Below are positions 33,571 through 45,699 of a stretch of DNA of 64,000 nucleotides, piece by piece. The DNA is from Larix kaempferi. Lineage: Eukaryota > Streptophyta > Pinopsida > Pinales > Pinaceae. The stretch is from contig BSBM01002115.1 of assembly GCA_027924585.1 (NCBI GenBank), positions 62,001-126,000 of the forward strand. The letters run 5' to 3'. Below the pieces are notes generated by a model. That model worked only from the letters and a program-made list of their open reading frames with translations. It ran no database searches and was not told the origin of the DNA. Position 1 is the stretch's first letter. The number at the start of each line of letters is the position of its first letter. A program made the position numbers and the translations under genes.

Positions 33571-34419
33571 TGTGAGTCTAGAACAAATAGTACATACTAC
33601 AAACTACTTTCCTTGATCTGATTAAGGATTAAGTGACTAGATGTCTTACCTTAAATTCGCAATCCTTTCTCCTGGATGTTGCTCCACGTCTCGCAGTCGT
33701 TAGATATGAGCTGCAAGACCTATCAAGACACATAGAACAATGCGAACGAGTAAAGAGCATCTATACAATAAGAGATCTAAGTAAACAATTAAGCAGATAA
33801 ACTACACAATATCATCACACATAAATAATATTGGTGGAAAGCATTTATATTACTGTAAATATGGGGAAAGTACATAGGTAAGAATGACTACAATCAAAGC
33901 TTAACATAATAGCCCTTCTCCATCCAATCCAATTTCCATATCCTCCCAAGTAAGTGTGAGTCTCTCAATGGATGAGTTAGTGATTTCTCCAAGATGATTT
34001 CACCAACATGTAGACACTATAGACTTCCTCCATTTGGAGAGGGGTACAACTTCACTTATATAGGACTAAGTGGATAGGGTATAGATAGGGTAGGTTGAGA
34101 TATGGTGGGAGAGAGATAGGGGATCCCCCAAAGAGGTTAGGAACTGAGTGCCATCTCTCCCAAGAGGTCAGGGATAAGGATCCAAGTCAACAGGCTTCGA
34201 GAATGAGCTCGAAGGACCTATTTTTGTCCATTAATTGACTTCGCCGCACCCTGCAATAGAGAAAGATGCGACGTTGTAGGTTTTATGAGTGCATCCTGCG
34301 ACGACCTCTCAAAACCTAGCATAAATGTAATGGTATCCCATCCATGTAAATGACTTAGCCAATGAAACTTTAGGGATGTATACACTGAATCTCTTGATGG
34401 TAGGATTTTGGGTGTAACA
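33571..34419 (-). repeat. 3' LTR of element B (left border approximate)
   Basis: Minus-strand start TGTTACACCC at 34419 lies directly after a G-rich primer tract, exactly as in element A. A TATA-like CTATATAAG lies on the minus strand near 34056-34064. The other border is set at the TG of 33571, where the E0 homology has ended; there is no second LTR in the window to confirm it. Confidence 0.55.
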
Positions 34420-34433
34420 GAATGCCCCCAAAA
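34420..34433 (-). other. Polypurine tract of element B
   Basis: On the minus strand TTTTGGGGGCATTC abuts the LTR start. Element A has the matching CTGGGGGGCATC at its own LTR. Confidence 0.65.
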
Positions 34434-35624
34434 GCATGAATCTATTGAAATTTGGACAGGTGAAATGATTTGACAGAAAAAATGGCAATGGCTTAACGGA
34501 TGAAGGAAACTACTGCAATAGAATTGACTCTGAGTACACTGTCTCGTATGATGTACAACATGGCTTCCGACCAAAACATTGCAGATCCATGGTAGTAATG
34601 ACCGACTGAACCCAATCATGGCTACTAGACACAAGCGTATATCCATGATGAGATGATAACATAGCCACAACCAATACAAATGTGGATCCGTGTGATATGA
34701 CTCAATACAAACTCCATCACAACCCGGGTGAAACATAACTTCCCAGGGTCTTCAAGCTGAACCCGCAATGATACGAATTTATCCATTTGCTTAGAAATGT
34801 CTTGACGTCGAACATGGTAGAAACCACTTGATTACCGGTCATTGATGTATACCATTAACAAGTGTGAGGGAGATCACCATTAATGTCAATGATTCCCAAG
34901 GTATCATAGTACATATCATCAAGCGTGAATGAACAAGTTGAAGTCGAATGCGAGATGAAATATTTCAATCAAGAGTTAATGATGTAAACTCATGTTGAAA
35001 GCGAGGTAACCTGCCATTGAGGCATGTAGGGCCAAGGTACTTGGTAGGTTTCTAGATTCAATCCTCGGATGATGATTTGAAGTTGACAAGGATGAATCCA
35101 CCGAAGGAGGGCCATGATGAAACCCCCATCATCGACATGAAACATGACAAAGGATGTGTAGAGCAGATCAGATGGTATAGTGACATGCAAGACTGACTCA
35201 GAGTAGACTGACATGATGGAAGGTGTACTGACTGTGGATAATGAGTAGTGAGAGTATTCTTGAACATGGGCATGACATGCCTTGGCAGTATTGACTTGAC
35301 GAGTTATGATACCAACTCCTAATGCAATTGATGATGGAAGCGTTCCTTGAATGACTCAAATGAGTAACAAGACTTAGGAAATAGGTGGAACTCGAGGATA
35401 AACGGATGATCCAAGTGCAGTATGCAAATGCAAATGAGTGCCATGTTCAATAAATGACTAGATACTGCCACTGATAAGGTGGTAACATAAAAGCTTTCCT
35501 TTTTCCCCATCATGAATGATGAGTGCATCATTTGTTTTTTACGAGGTTGATGAGGGTAACCAGATGCTCAGTATATCTCAACTCATAGATGAGTCCAATC
35601 CCAAATATTTTTCGAACTTGGGAT
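34434..35624 (-). other. 3' non-coding region of element B
   Basis: Shares diverged but collinear blocks with 42100-42900 of element A. Both have TTACCGGTCATTGATGTATA followed by a C/GTTAA phrase, GGTTTCTAGAT and GATGATGATTTG in order. This shows that A and B are related elements. No coding content; short open frames are chance. Confidence 0.6.
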
Positions 35625-36793
35625 AGGAGGGGTTTGTCCCATGGCGGGCCCTTCAATGTGAAAGTTTAACGAGTCCATAGAAGGTAAGCTCGGTCGTCAT
35701 TTCATTTTTAGAGATTTTGAAAAGAACTAAAGAAGAATCCAATGATCATTTTTCATAAATTTAGCCTCATCGCCTGAAAAAGGGTAAAACAACGCGGGAG
35801 AGGACTCTTCCAGTCATGATTGGATGGAGTATACATTTTTCGTAAGTAGTGCCCCCTGGTCCGAAAAAGGGGTAAACTATCACCAGGAAGACAACCATTC
35901 AAATTATTTAACAAGCGTGGACGCGACAAGTTCGCTTGGCAATCTTTTCATATTTCGAGAGCCTGAAAAGAGCTTAAAGATAGACTCTGGGGGGGTTCCT
36001 TTTCCGTAGGAGTTTAGTTAGCCTGAAAAAGTGATAAATCGTAACTCGGTAACGTATTCTCATAGTATCAAGAGCACGAGAAAGAACAATGAGTAAGCTC
36101 ATCATCATAAAATAATTACAATCTAATGAATGGAAAATAATGACAAAAACACACAAGGGGTGTTCATACCTGAGATGACTGCTCCAATGTGAAAATGGCA
36201 TGAAAAGACACTTAACAACTCCTGCACACTTGGAAACTAGGTCAAATAGTCAACCAAGCATTCAAATATGATAAAAATCAATCCAAACTATAGAAAATGG
36301 CCTAAAGGCATCAAATATTTGAAAAAATAATATTCCTTTTGTTTATAAATAGAAACAAAAACCAAATATAGTCACCATTGTTTCATTTGCCAAATTTGGG
36401 AGGAGAAGTGCCATTCGGAGCCAAAACTTCACTTGTCGATTCTGGGAGCTACGAGAGACCATTTCAGCAACCATCCAGAGCAGGTAACTCTAAACTTCAT
36501 CCAACATAATTGTAGTTGTTTACATTTTCTTAATTTGGTTCATTTGTTTTGGTTTTAGCTTGGTTTGTGAAGGGCCATTGCATCCTCGGGTCGTCGCAGT
36601 CTACCCTTTTGGGAACTGTGATGAGACTAAGTCATCTCAAGCCTCGCATGGCTTGACAACGACGATGTCGCACTATTAGAAATAATGGGGTGCAATGACA
36701 GAAAGTCCAACCCTAAACACAAACCATGCCCAAAAAAGGAACTTTTGGTGGTTGAAGCAAGTGTTAACAATGTTTATACTCTCCTTTTGGCAG
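35625..36793 (+). repeat. Upstream region, 5' exon and intron of the B PMD gene (copy 2, unoccupied CACTA site)
   Basis: Uninterrupted counterpart of 71-765 plus 33032-33508. The CACTA insertion point corresponds to about 36317 (TCAAATATTTG). A TATA box (36344-36351), an untranslated exon ending at 36483 and an intron 36484-36793 are conserved. It therefore looks like the promoter and leader of the PMD gene on the strand opposite to B. Confidence 0.75.
36344..36351 (+). promoter_or_regulatory. TATA box of the B-borne PMD gene
   Basis: TATAAATA, about 140 bases upstream of the first splice donor and conserved in the E0 copy at 33059. Confidence 0.55.
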
Positions 36794-38019
36794 GTTACAA
36801 GCAGCCAAAATGGTCTTGGAGTGGCGTGAATGGGAGCATGAGATAGATGATATACAGGATGCAAATGATCCACAATGTGTGGAAGCACTGAGGAATTGTG
36901 GGATCCTCAAGTTCTTCGACATCCAGGGCATGAGGGCCCAAATCCCATTACTGAAACATATGCTCCAATGCTGGGATGCAGCCCAACAATATTTCGCGAT
37001 CGGTGAGCACGTGCTTACCATAGATGTCAAGGACATCTAATTCCTAACTGGATTGTCCCAAAGAGGGGACAATGTGCTTCTTACTGGAACACATGGAAGT
37101 GATCGGACTATGGGCGATATGATCCCATAGCACTGTACTCCCAACACCCGTGCTTCTAGTGGGAATATTCCCATTAGAGAAGTAAGGGAATGCCCATTGC
37201 GTGCCATACTTTTCACCATTACGAGGATGGCAGGGAGACAAGCTCCTCACTTAGCCACCAGGTCTCAGATGCTATACACGGAGGACTACATGTCTCCGAA
37301 TATCTTCAACTGGTGCGAGGGACTCCTTGTAAACATGCAAGCTCAACAGACCAAGTGTTGGCAGGGAGAGCTCAAACAGTTTGGCTACGGTTCGATAGTG
37401 ATCTCGTTCTTATTGGAATGGGTTCCCCTCTTGTGCCCTCAGGACTACTAGATGACAGGGATCCTAGGGATCCACACATGGCTAGATGGACAAAGGTGAT
37501 GGCCTGACATGGCAAGGGTCCCATCATCTCATATGGTACTGATTTCTTCAACTGGCTAGAGGGCCAGTTGCTTATGGTAGAGGATTACCCGTACAGTGGG
37601 ACAGATTTCAAACATGACCCGGACTTGCCGCTAGCCGAGGGAGCACCATGGGGAGACATAGGTAAGAACAATAAACCCTTGCACTTTTAAGTTTTATGTT
37701 TTTATAATTTTTTGTTATAGTGCTAACAAGTTAACAACATGTGTGTGTAGATGTGGGCCCCATACTACCAGTGGGAGACTCTCTTCTTGCAAGGAGAGAG
37801 AGAGGAGAGGGAGCAGTCATGGGTCCTACCGTACATGCTTCCATTACAGAGATGGACGGAGTCTACGCCAACCTGAGCGGGTTGACGTTAGATGTTCCCG
37901 ATTCGATGGTAGATGAGGTGCCGCGACCCATGAAGGTGTACACGGTTGGAGTGACTGTGTGCTTCAATGCGTTTCTTCGTAGGGTTGTGAGAGCAGTTGA
38001 CTGTTTCCACACTCAGTAG
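36794..38019 (+). pseudogene. Plant mobile domain (PMD) gene on the strand opposite to retroelement B
   Basis: Exon 36794-37661 and exon 37751-38019 are separated by an 89-base intron (GTAAGA to GTGTAG). The first exon shows the PMD signature order: CGILKFFDIQG, LLKHMLQCWDAAQQYF, IGEHVLTIDVKDI-FLTGLS and IVISFLLEWVPLLCP, then after a frameshift near 37440 RDPHMARW and WLEGQLLMVEDYPYSGTDF. PMD (MAIN/MAIL1-type) proteins occur in plants both as host genes and inside transposable elements. Stops at 37038, 37131, 37449 and 37504 and the frameshift make it a pseudogene. It lies between the second RNase H and the 3' LTR of B, antisense to it. This fits reports of extra antisense frames in Tat-type elements. 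Function unknown. Confidence 0.82.
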
Positions 38020-38039
38020 GCTAGAGCCGCTAGAACTAG

Positions 38040-38470
38040 GGTTGTATGAGCTAGGCGATAGGCCTTATGTTGTTACTATGTATGTACTGAGAGCTTGGAG
38101 GCCTCAGATTTTTTGTACTTACTAAAAGCTACAAGGCTTCATATTTTGTAGAGACTCAGTGAAAGCAGTCGTGCTTCATATTTTTGTACCAGCACTACTT
38201 TTAATGACGATATATATATATATATATATATAGATATTCCAGCGATTTATACATTTTGTGTTTTAAAATGGATGAATGGTGTGGTCTTGTTATGTGTTTA
38301 CTTATATAAAATGAGTTATTTACATGTTATATCTAATTTTAACTGTTCATGATATATGCTTATGTGTGTGCAATGTGTCAATCTAAAATGAAGTTAGCCA
38401 TAGAATTGGCAACTGTTTCCGTGTCTCATGGAATGTGCAGGTACTGAATGGACTCGAAGGACATTTCTAG
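38040..38470. other. 3' flank of the PMD gene with a (TA)n microsatellite
   Basis: Non-coding; a TA repeat spans about 38211-38232. It may hold the PMD polyadenylation region. Nothing else recognised. Confidence 0.5.
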
Positions 38471-38479
38471 GAGACGAAC

Positions 38480-38760
38480 TCATTGATAGAGACGAAGTAA
38501 GATAGGATCGCGGATTATGTAGACTTGGTTAAGATGAGAGACCACTAGTTGAGAATCCAGGTGGATGACAACATGGTCCATACCCAAATAAATGGCATCA
38601 GTTAGGGTTCCAATGACTGCTTGATATTCTGCAACATTGTTGGTTGCGAAACCTAGACACATTCTCCCCAAGCTGATGAGCTCGCCGGTAGGTGAATAGA
38701 GTACCCAGGCTATTGAAGAAAGGTTACAGGTATGCCAGTTGGCGCTGTCCACGAATCCAT
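38480..38760 (-). pseudogene. Second (archaeal-type) RNase H of element B
   Basis: Minus-strand codons read FVDSANWHTCNLSSIAWVLY, then FATNNVAEYQAVIGTLTDAI, then VVIHLDSQLVVSHLNQVY. This is the D...E...D layout of plant and archaeal type RNase HI. It lies downstream of integrase in the element's direction, in a separate frame. The C-terminal part after 38480 is degraded. Tat-lineage gypsy elements are known for such a second RNase H. It would assist RNA removal in reverse transcription if intact; here the frame is broken. Confidence 0.85.
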
Positions 38761-38906
38761 AGCATGTTGTTATTTGCACACACAGACAGAACATGGTATA
38801 AGAAACAAAATAGGACCTAAAACATGGAAAAATCAAAGCATCACACCACACAAAAATACACACATGCCATGCACAGTATATACAAAAGTACTTATGCGTG
38901 AAAGAC

Positions 38907-40893
38907 TCAGGCATAGTACCTCTTCAGGTAGAGCTCATTGTGGGGCTCACCCAAAGAGATCTTGTCATACTCTTCAAGCTCATAAGCTCCCTTTTCCAAG
39001 ATGTGTTTCACTATGTAAGGTCCATGCCACATGGACTCAAACTTTACTACCCCTAGCTTATCATGTTTTTGGTCATAAGTGAGGACCAAATCTCCCTCGC
39101 TATAGGTGCGACGTTCTACCAACTTGCCGTACTGTGCTTTGATGCATTTTGTATGAGCCTTGTTGGAAAGAGCAACATCTTGGCGAGTCTCATCGAGCTT
39201 AGCTAGGTAGAGGAAACATTCTTCCTCGACAATAGTGTTTGGGAGAAGTTCGATGGCGAGCTTGAGAGATAGAATCTTGCACTCAATAGGAAGGACCGCC
39301 TCCAATCCATACACTAGTTGGAAGGGAGTAAATCCAGTGGCGGTCTTAACGGAGGTTCGATAAGCCCAAAGCATGGAGAAGAGCATATTATGCCAATTGG
39401 CCTTGTGCGTAACCACCATATGTTGAACCATAGTTTTCAAGACCTTGTTAATGGCCTCGACCTTTACGTTCAACTGTGGGTAGTACGGTGTTGAGTTTTC
39501 ATGGAGAAAACCCAATCTATCGCTCAACTTGCCAACCATATGGTTCATAAAGTGAGAACCATGGTCGGCAACTATCACTTGAGGAACTCCAAACTGCGCT
39601 ATTACATGGTTAAACATGAAGAGTGCGGAGGTCTTGCCTTCATTTGTGTATGTAGGAATTGCCTTGGCACACTTTGTAAAGTAGTCCACAGCTACAATGA
39701 CGTAACTATGCCTCTCGATCGAGGTAGGATTACAATGCATGAAATTGATGCCCCATTTAGCGAAGGGGCCAATGGTAATAACCGGGTGTAACGGGGTTGG
39801 ATGGGTGTGCTTTTTTGTATGAAAATGTTGACATATAGGACATTTTTTTGCGGCCTCGATACAATCTTTGAAGATAGACGACCAGTAATATCCTACACAA
39901 AAAATCTTCTGGGCTGTAGTCATCCCAGAGAGGTGACCTCAACACGCCCTAGCGTAACAGTAATTTAGAACGCATTCAGCCTCATCATGAGTCATACAAC
40001 ATCGAAGGATAGAATCAATACCATGGCAATACAAAGTATCATTGATAATCAGATAATACTTTGCATGGTGGTGTATGCGACGACGGTCGTCATGAGACAA
40101 TTCAGGGATGAAACGTTGGGTTTGAAGATACAATGTGATATCTCTATACCACGGATCATACATACTGATAAGAAACAATGACTCATCTGGAAAAGAGTCA
40201 TTGGGCTCAGATTCTGCATCAGTACAGGGGAGGTCGCAGATGAGCTTAGCAAACACCAAAGATGTTTTTGACTTGGCTTTTTCGAAAAGAAGATCGAATT
40301 CTTGCAGTATCACGATCCAACATGAATACTTACCCCCAAGTACCTAACGAGTCAAAACGTGGTACATGGGGTTCGAATCAGTGATGATGGTGGTGGGAAG
40401 CAAAATGTAATGTTAGAACTTCTGCACGGCTATGACTGCTGCGAGAGAAAGCTTCTCAACATGTGAATAGTGAGTTTCAGCGTCAATAATACCATTACTG
40501 GCATAGTATATCACATGTTCATGGGCGTTCTGGTCTTCCTGTACCAAAACCATGGCAATAGTGGTGTCGGAAGCGACGATATATAGAATGTAATCTCGAT
40601 AGTAATTCGGTGATTGGAGCACAGGGGAATGTGCGATGGCATGTTTCAAGGTATCAAAAGATTATTGAACTTGGTCATCCCAGATGAATGGGACATCCTT
40701 TTTCATTGATCTCATGTATCGTTGTGTTTTTTATGCGAAATTACAAACAAAATGCCTTAAATAAGTCACACGTCCTTGCATATTTTGAAATTCCGTAATG
40801 TTGGTTGGAGGTGGAAGAGCAACAATGGCTTCCACCTTCAAGGGATCAATACGGATCCCATCTTTCAAGATGATAAAGCCTAAGAGGTGTCCG
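38907..40893 (-). pseudogene. Element B pol: RT 3' part, RNase H, integrase
   Basis: From 40893 downward: RT end and connection (GHLLGFIILKDGIRIDP, PFIWDD), gypsy RNase H (DYILYIVASDTTIAMVLVQE, HEHVIYYAS), and a spacer. Integrase follows with the zinc finger (CPICQHFH), the D-D-E core (VAVDYFTK, ADHGSHF, NVKVEAINKV) and the C-terminal GPY-like part (SMWHGPYIVKHI). The 339-codon integrase frame 38907-39923 is open, preceded by a stop near 39939. Further stops occur near 40350, 40435, 40660 and 40730. The upstream half of RT is at 59625-60300. Confidence 0.9.
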
Positions 40894-41690
40894 TGATAAT
40901 ATCAAATAGAGCAGGGATGTGTCTACTGTAGATAAGCCATCTTACTAAGAAATGGTGAGTTTCTTTGTCAGAAATGAAATAATTAATACAAATTTCTTAA
41001 GATCTAGATTCAGCCATTAAACATTCATTAAGATCTAAAGCCATTTGAGGATTCAACTCAAGCATAATAAGCAAAACTCAAACCCTAGAATGGAAAAATT
41101 TGAATCATTTCATATTAAAATAAGGAAGAAGATACATATTTACTGTAGATCTCGATGTGCATCCTTCTTCCATTGTCATGAACTATCCTTTATCCACCCT
41201 TGCCTTTGATGAAGATGAGCTCTCCTTTCTTCAGAATCTCTCCAGCATGCCTTTGCTCCTCTTTGCCTCCCCTTACCATGCCCCACATGCCTTGCTTTTA
41301 TAGCATTGGGAAATGGGATTTCAAGTTACTTTTTCAATGTGGGATAATCATTTTTTATTATTTTCTCTTAAAAAACCCACTTTCCATAGTTTATTAGGCG
41401 TTTTTCATAACTTAGCATATTTAAGTACTTTTTAATGCATTTTTGTGCATTTCTTCTCACTATCTGATTATTAGAGCTTTGATTTGATCTTTTGGTGAGC
41501 AGTTCAATCAGTGAACTTTGTCTCTATTAAGCTCTTTCATTCTTTACTCAATCTCTCCAGTTATAGAATTAAGGATCAGATCAGAGAGGATTGTTCTCTC
41601 TAGTACTTGTTTTGTCTTCATGTTACGGGCAAATGGTAAAAGTATGCTTCCACCTTCACCTAGTTAAGGGTGTTAATTTGATTGTTAACA
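40894..41690 (-). repeat. 3' LTR of element A
   Basis: Paired with 58828-59624. A TATA-like CTATAAAAGC lies on the minus strand at 41294-41303. The G-rich primer tract lies directly outside it at 41691. Confidence 0.95.
41294..41303 (-). promoter_or_regulatory. TATA box in the element A LTR
   Basis: CTATAAAAGC on the minus strand. The same place in the 5' LTR (about 59228-59237) reads CTATAAAAGA. It fits an LTR promoter reading into the element. Confidence 0.5.
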
Positions 41691-41703
41691 GATGCCCCCC
41701 AGT
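41691..41703 (-). other. Polypurine tract of element A
   Basis: Minus-strand CTGGGGGGCATC ends at the TGTTAA of the 3' LTR. Confidence 0.75.
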
Positions 41704-43880
41704 GTGTGAGGTCCGAAGCAGAGCTAAGGGCCGAAATACATTACATTATTCTTATACTGACACACTTTATATTGATACTCTTTATCGATCAAAGTAAGGA
41801 TGAGGAAAGGATAGTTCACTGACGTAGGATTTAGGATCACACTTGCAAGTCAAACATAGCAATTTCTTAAATATATATAATATCTTCCTGAGGTGGGCAT
41901 ACCCATGCTCAACAGTAAACAACCATGGCCACGAATAATACACAATGGATCCATGTCAGAAATAATTTTTTCCGAAGTGTAAACATGCACTTTGGTGAGT
42001 GCCAGAACAAGGTCTTCATCAGACTTCTGACATGGTAGTTTAATCTTGCATAGCTCGGGCAGTGCATCGATGAGTGATACAACTATTTTTCCCAAGGTCT
42101 TCAATACAAACCGACGATAGTACGAGTTTATATCATGCGAATAAATGAGTTGATGTCGAGCATAATAAAACACCATTTGATTACCGGTCATTGATGTATA
42201 CCGTTAATAGATGCAAAGAGACCCACCGATAATGATGATGGACTTTAAGGTACTTAGTACAAACTAGCAAGTGTGAATAGATGTTTTGAAGTCAAACACT
42301 TGTAGAATCAAACAATCAGGGGTCATTGATGTATACCCACTGTCATTTGCGAGGAAACCTGCCACTAATGACTGTAAGATCCAAGGTACTTCCTGGGTTT
42401 CTAGATCGATTTCCTAGATGATGATTTGGTTTTGATAGGAATAGATCCATCAGAACGAGGGCATTAATACATCCCACATCAACCGATCAGAAACAAAGAT
42501 CAATAGTCTGATATAATTTGGTAGAACTGCAAGATCCAACACTGTATACTGACACAAGGAAGGCCGACATGATTGGTCAGGAATGTTTAAGGAATGGCCA
42601 ACTATGTTTGAACTTCCCTTAAACAGATAACATGATGTAGAATGGACACTTGGAAACATAATACTTTAAGTAACTAACTTTAATGAAATCCGCCAATTCC
42701 AGATGCATTAACGGAAGCTCCATAGGTGACAGGAAGGATAACCCATCGGTGGAGGATTGCTCATCATACTAGTACAGTTTCCTAAAGCAAATGTAGATGT
42801 TGTACTGACAGCGAAGACCAAATTATGTGCCGTGTTCAAGGGAGACAAGGACTGACTGCTGCCATTTTCTTCAATATTATACTATGAACTGATTCAAATC
42901 TTTCCCTTTTTGGATTTTTTGTGTTTTTTTTTTTTATACTTTTTCATTTTATCATGTTGAAAAGGAATAAAGAATGCTATAATACATGGGAGGGAACGGG
43001 TGTTGCATGGTCGTATACCCATTCTTTAAGGGCACGGGTTAGGCCAGGGAAAAGAATCACATTACAAACAAGGGCTGAGCTAGTTGTGCACACTTTTACA
43101 GATGTTCCCTCCATGGGTAGGCTATATGAAGTAGGATTATGTGTTGATGGATGGTGAAGTAATACCATGTGACTGAGGGTATCCAACTTGGTATAATGGC
43201 CAAGTAGGAAATGGGGTCGTATGGTGTACTTCATATTGAGTCTTGTGAAAAATGCCAAAGTCATAAATCACCATGAATCATGGTCTATCTCCAACTACCT
43301 GAATCAAATAGTTCGAACTGTCAAAGTCTCCAAATCCTGTAATCAAAATCCATTTCACTACCCAACAGTTTAGTTAGAAACTGGTTCAAATGTGCATTTA
43401 ATATCTAAAAAGATAGCAAAAAATGAGGAATTATGCATCTTTCTATCATTCAAAAGGATACGGTTCGTACATGTATGAATAAAAGAGAAGTGAAAATAAT
43501 CATGATTGACCATATGTGTTCTTTGTGTAGCTGATGTATGAGAGGATGCATCCCCTTTTAGCTTGAATTCCTAGAAGCTATGACCCTTTAGTTGTTGATC
43601 TGCCAGTAGTGGGTTAGTTTCGATGTTGAAGTAGAAAAGTTTGAAACAGTTTCCCATGCTTTAGAGTTTTTCCAAATTTTCCATTTTTTTGTTTGTATAA
43701 ACATTTTTTGGGTCTTATCTGTAAGAAAAAGAATAAAAAAGGAAAATAGTATTTACACTATTCTTTTTGGTGTGTGCAATATTTACACACTTTTTGGGTT
43801 ATGATGTAAGCTAGATTATTTCGGTTTCACTTATGTCCTTAAATGATCTGTTCAATTAGATTGGCCATGAAATAATGTAC
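41704..43880 (-). other. 3' non-coding region of element A
   Basis: Between the second RNase H and the 3' LTR. The part 42100-42900 is collinear with 34800-35500 of element B. No PMD gene is present here, unlike B. Short open frames look like chance. Confidence 0.6.
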
Positions 43881-44238
43881 ATGCTTTCTTTTTGGTATGA
43901 TGTTAATGACTTAGATGCCAATCAAGTACATAGTTGGCCAAAGAATCAGCCAAACTATTTAGACTTCTAGGAATGTGTATATATTCAATAAACTTGAACT
44001 AACGCTCTAAAAGACGTACTCGTAGAAACTTTCTAAATAGTGTAGGACGTTGAACTTGATACTAACCATTTAAATGGGATACAACTAATTCTGAGTTCAG
44101 TTTGATGATTATTTGTTGGATGCCAAGGGTAACAGCCTTGGCAAGAAGCTCAATGACTACCCTATATTCTGCAACATTGTTGGTTGCAGATCTGAGAAAA
44201 ATGCCACCTGAACTAAGAACTTCGTTATTAAGTGTGAA
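43880..44238 (-). pseudogene. Element A second RNase H, C-terminal part (split by D)
   Basis: Minus-strand reading gives RSATNNVAEYRVVIELLAKA, then IIIKLNSELVVSHLNG, and then a degraded tail resembling IHIPRSLNSLADSLANY. The third acidic position is Asn here (LNSE) where B has Asp (LDSQ). The N-terminal part is at 48682-48830, on the other side of element D. Confidence 0.82.
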
Positions 44239-44672
44239 TGTTAGGAACCCATGTCTTTACTTTGTTAGTATATTGTTGTTGGATGCATATGATTTGTAAG
44301 TCATCCTGTAGTATTTGTTGATCCATAGTTTATATTAGCCCTTAGTATTGACCCATAGTATTGGACGCATATGCTTTGTAAGTCATCCCATAGTATTTTA
44401 TGTCCCATGTTTTTGACTCATAGTATTGGCGCCTAGACTTAGCCCATGGTTTGTATTGACACATAGTATTGACCCATGGTATTGGTGCCTAGACTTAGTA
44501 TATAAGTGTGTGTTGAGGCCTATGAAAGTACTGTGAAGTTAATTGTATTGAGCTTGCTCAAAGGAGGTTGCCCCCTCGAAGTGGCCCATGATCAATATAA
44601 AAGTGATTATGAGTTCTATCATTTCTGCTATTTCGCATATTCTTATTAATTAATTGTTGTAGGTGCATCACA
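44239..44672 (+). repeat. 5' LTR of element D
   Basis: TGTTAGGAACCC to GCATCACA. It contains an internal near-duplication (GGACGCATATG...GTAAGTC-TCC and CATAGTATTG phrases repeated). TATATAAG at about 44499-44506 is a likely TATA box. Confidence 0.95.
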
Positions 44673-44674
44673 TC

Positions 44675-44686
44675 TGGTATCAAAGC
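44675..44686 (+). other. Primer binding site of D (one mismatch to tRNA-Met)
   Basis: TGGTATCAAAGC, two bases after the LTR; the usual plant form is TGGTATCAGAGC. Confidence 0.88.
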
Positions 44687-45649
44687 ACTTTCTTGGGCTC
44701 GTTGGGTGGAATTTCTGTCAAATTTGTTTTTTCGCATATGTTGCAGCTTCGGATTTGGGAATAATCCCTATCCGCTTAACTGTGGGAAGTACTTGGGCAT
44801 AAGCCCTAAAACTCATTGTGAGGAGTCCCACAGGAACCCCAAAGTAGCTGGCCCATTGAGAGGACCTACCAACGAAAAGGGCAACGACCCCTACCTGATT
44901 GACTAGTTCTCACTCGTGAGGTAAACCAAGAGTTGTCGTTTGTCGCAAAACAGTTATTAGTTTTACCTGAGCCGTGGAGTAAGGGGTACTGCCCCAATAC
45001 GCAAGCCGTCAGACAACATTGGTGGCCGAGTGAAACACCTGAACTGTTAGGAAGCCGTACATACCTGGGGTCCATATCTATTTTTAGTTGAATTATTACC
45101 GATCACTTCCACTCCAGATCTAGCCCTTTCAGATCTATTTTGAAAGTCGTTCCAGATCCAGCTGCCATTTCAGATCCAGCCATTTTCGATCCATTTTGTG
45201 CCATTGTAGATCCATCTATTGCGGATCCTTTCCACGCTGCTATTGCCGATCCATTTCTGAAAAGAAAAAAAAAGGAAAAGGTATAAAATTCTGTTTTTCG
45301 GCCATATCTCCCTTATTTCAACTCTATTTTCCCTGGAACTTCACTGACATCCCTGCAATCCCATTCTGCATATTTCATTCCTGAAGAACCTATCCCAAAT
45401 TCCACTTCCCAATACCAGAAATCCCACATTTGTCTATTTTTAGGGTTTGCCATAACTTCTTCAATTTTCACCCGATTGCCTTCAAATTTTACCATAGAGT
45501 TCCCATTTCTGAAATCCCCATTTTTTGCTTCCCTGTCCCTCAGAAAGTGTTGAAAACCTAGTCAAACCCCAATTACCCCTCCGAGTTTTTCCCAAATCCA
45601 AATTTTTCCTTACTAAATAAGCTTGTGTTTGTGTTTTTCTATCCATTCT

Positions 45650-45664
45650 CCCCCCCCCCCCCCC
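45650..45664 (+). repeat. Poly(C) run upstream of D gag
   Basis: Fifteen C in a row about 35 bases before the gag start; a likely source of length errors in sequencing. Confidence 0.9.
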
Positions 45665-45699
45665 GCACAAAAGAAACAAACAAAAAAAAATTACTGGCT

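Noticed and set aside
71-36793. The repeats 71-765/33032-33508 and 35625-36793 as LTRs of one retrotransposon
   Set aside because: They contain a TATA box, exon and intron leading into the PMD gene, lack TG/CA borders with a primer site, and in B lie internal to a separate LTR and polypurine tract.
42921-43264. Overlapping open frames in the A 3' region as an extra gene like the B PMD gene
   Set aside because: No PMD or other recognisable motif; both strands are open by chance.
45650-45664. Poly(C) tract as a regulatory or frameshift signal
   Set aside because: It lies upstream of the gag start and in no reading frame of interest; it may even vary by sequencing error.
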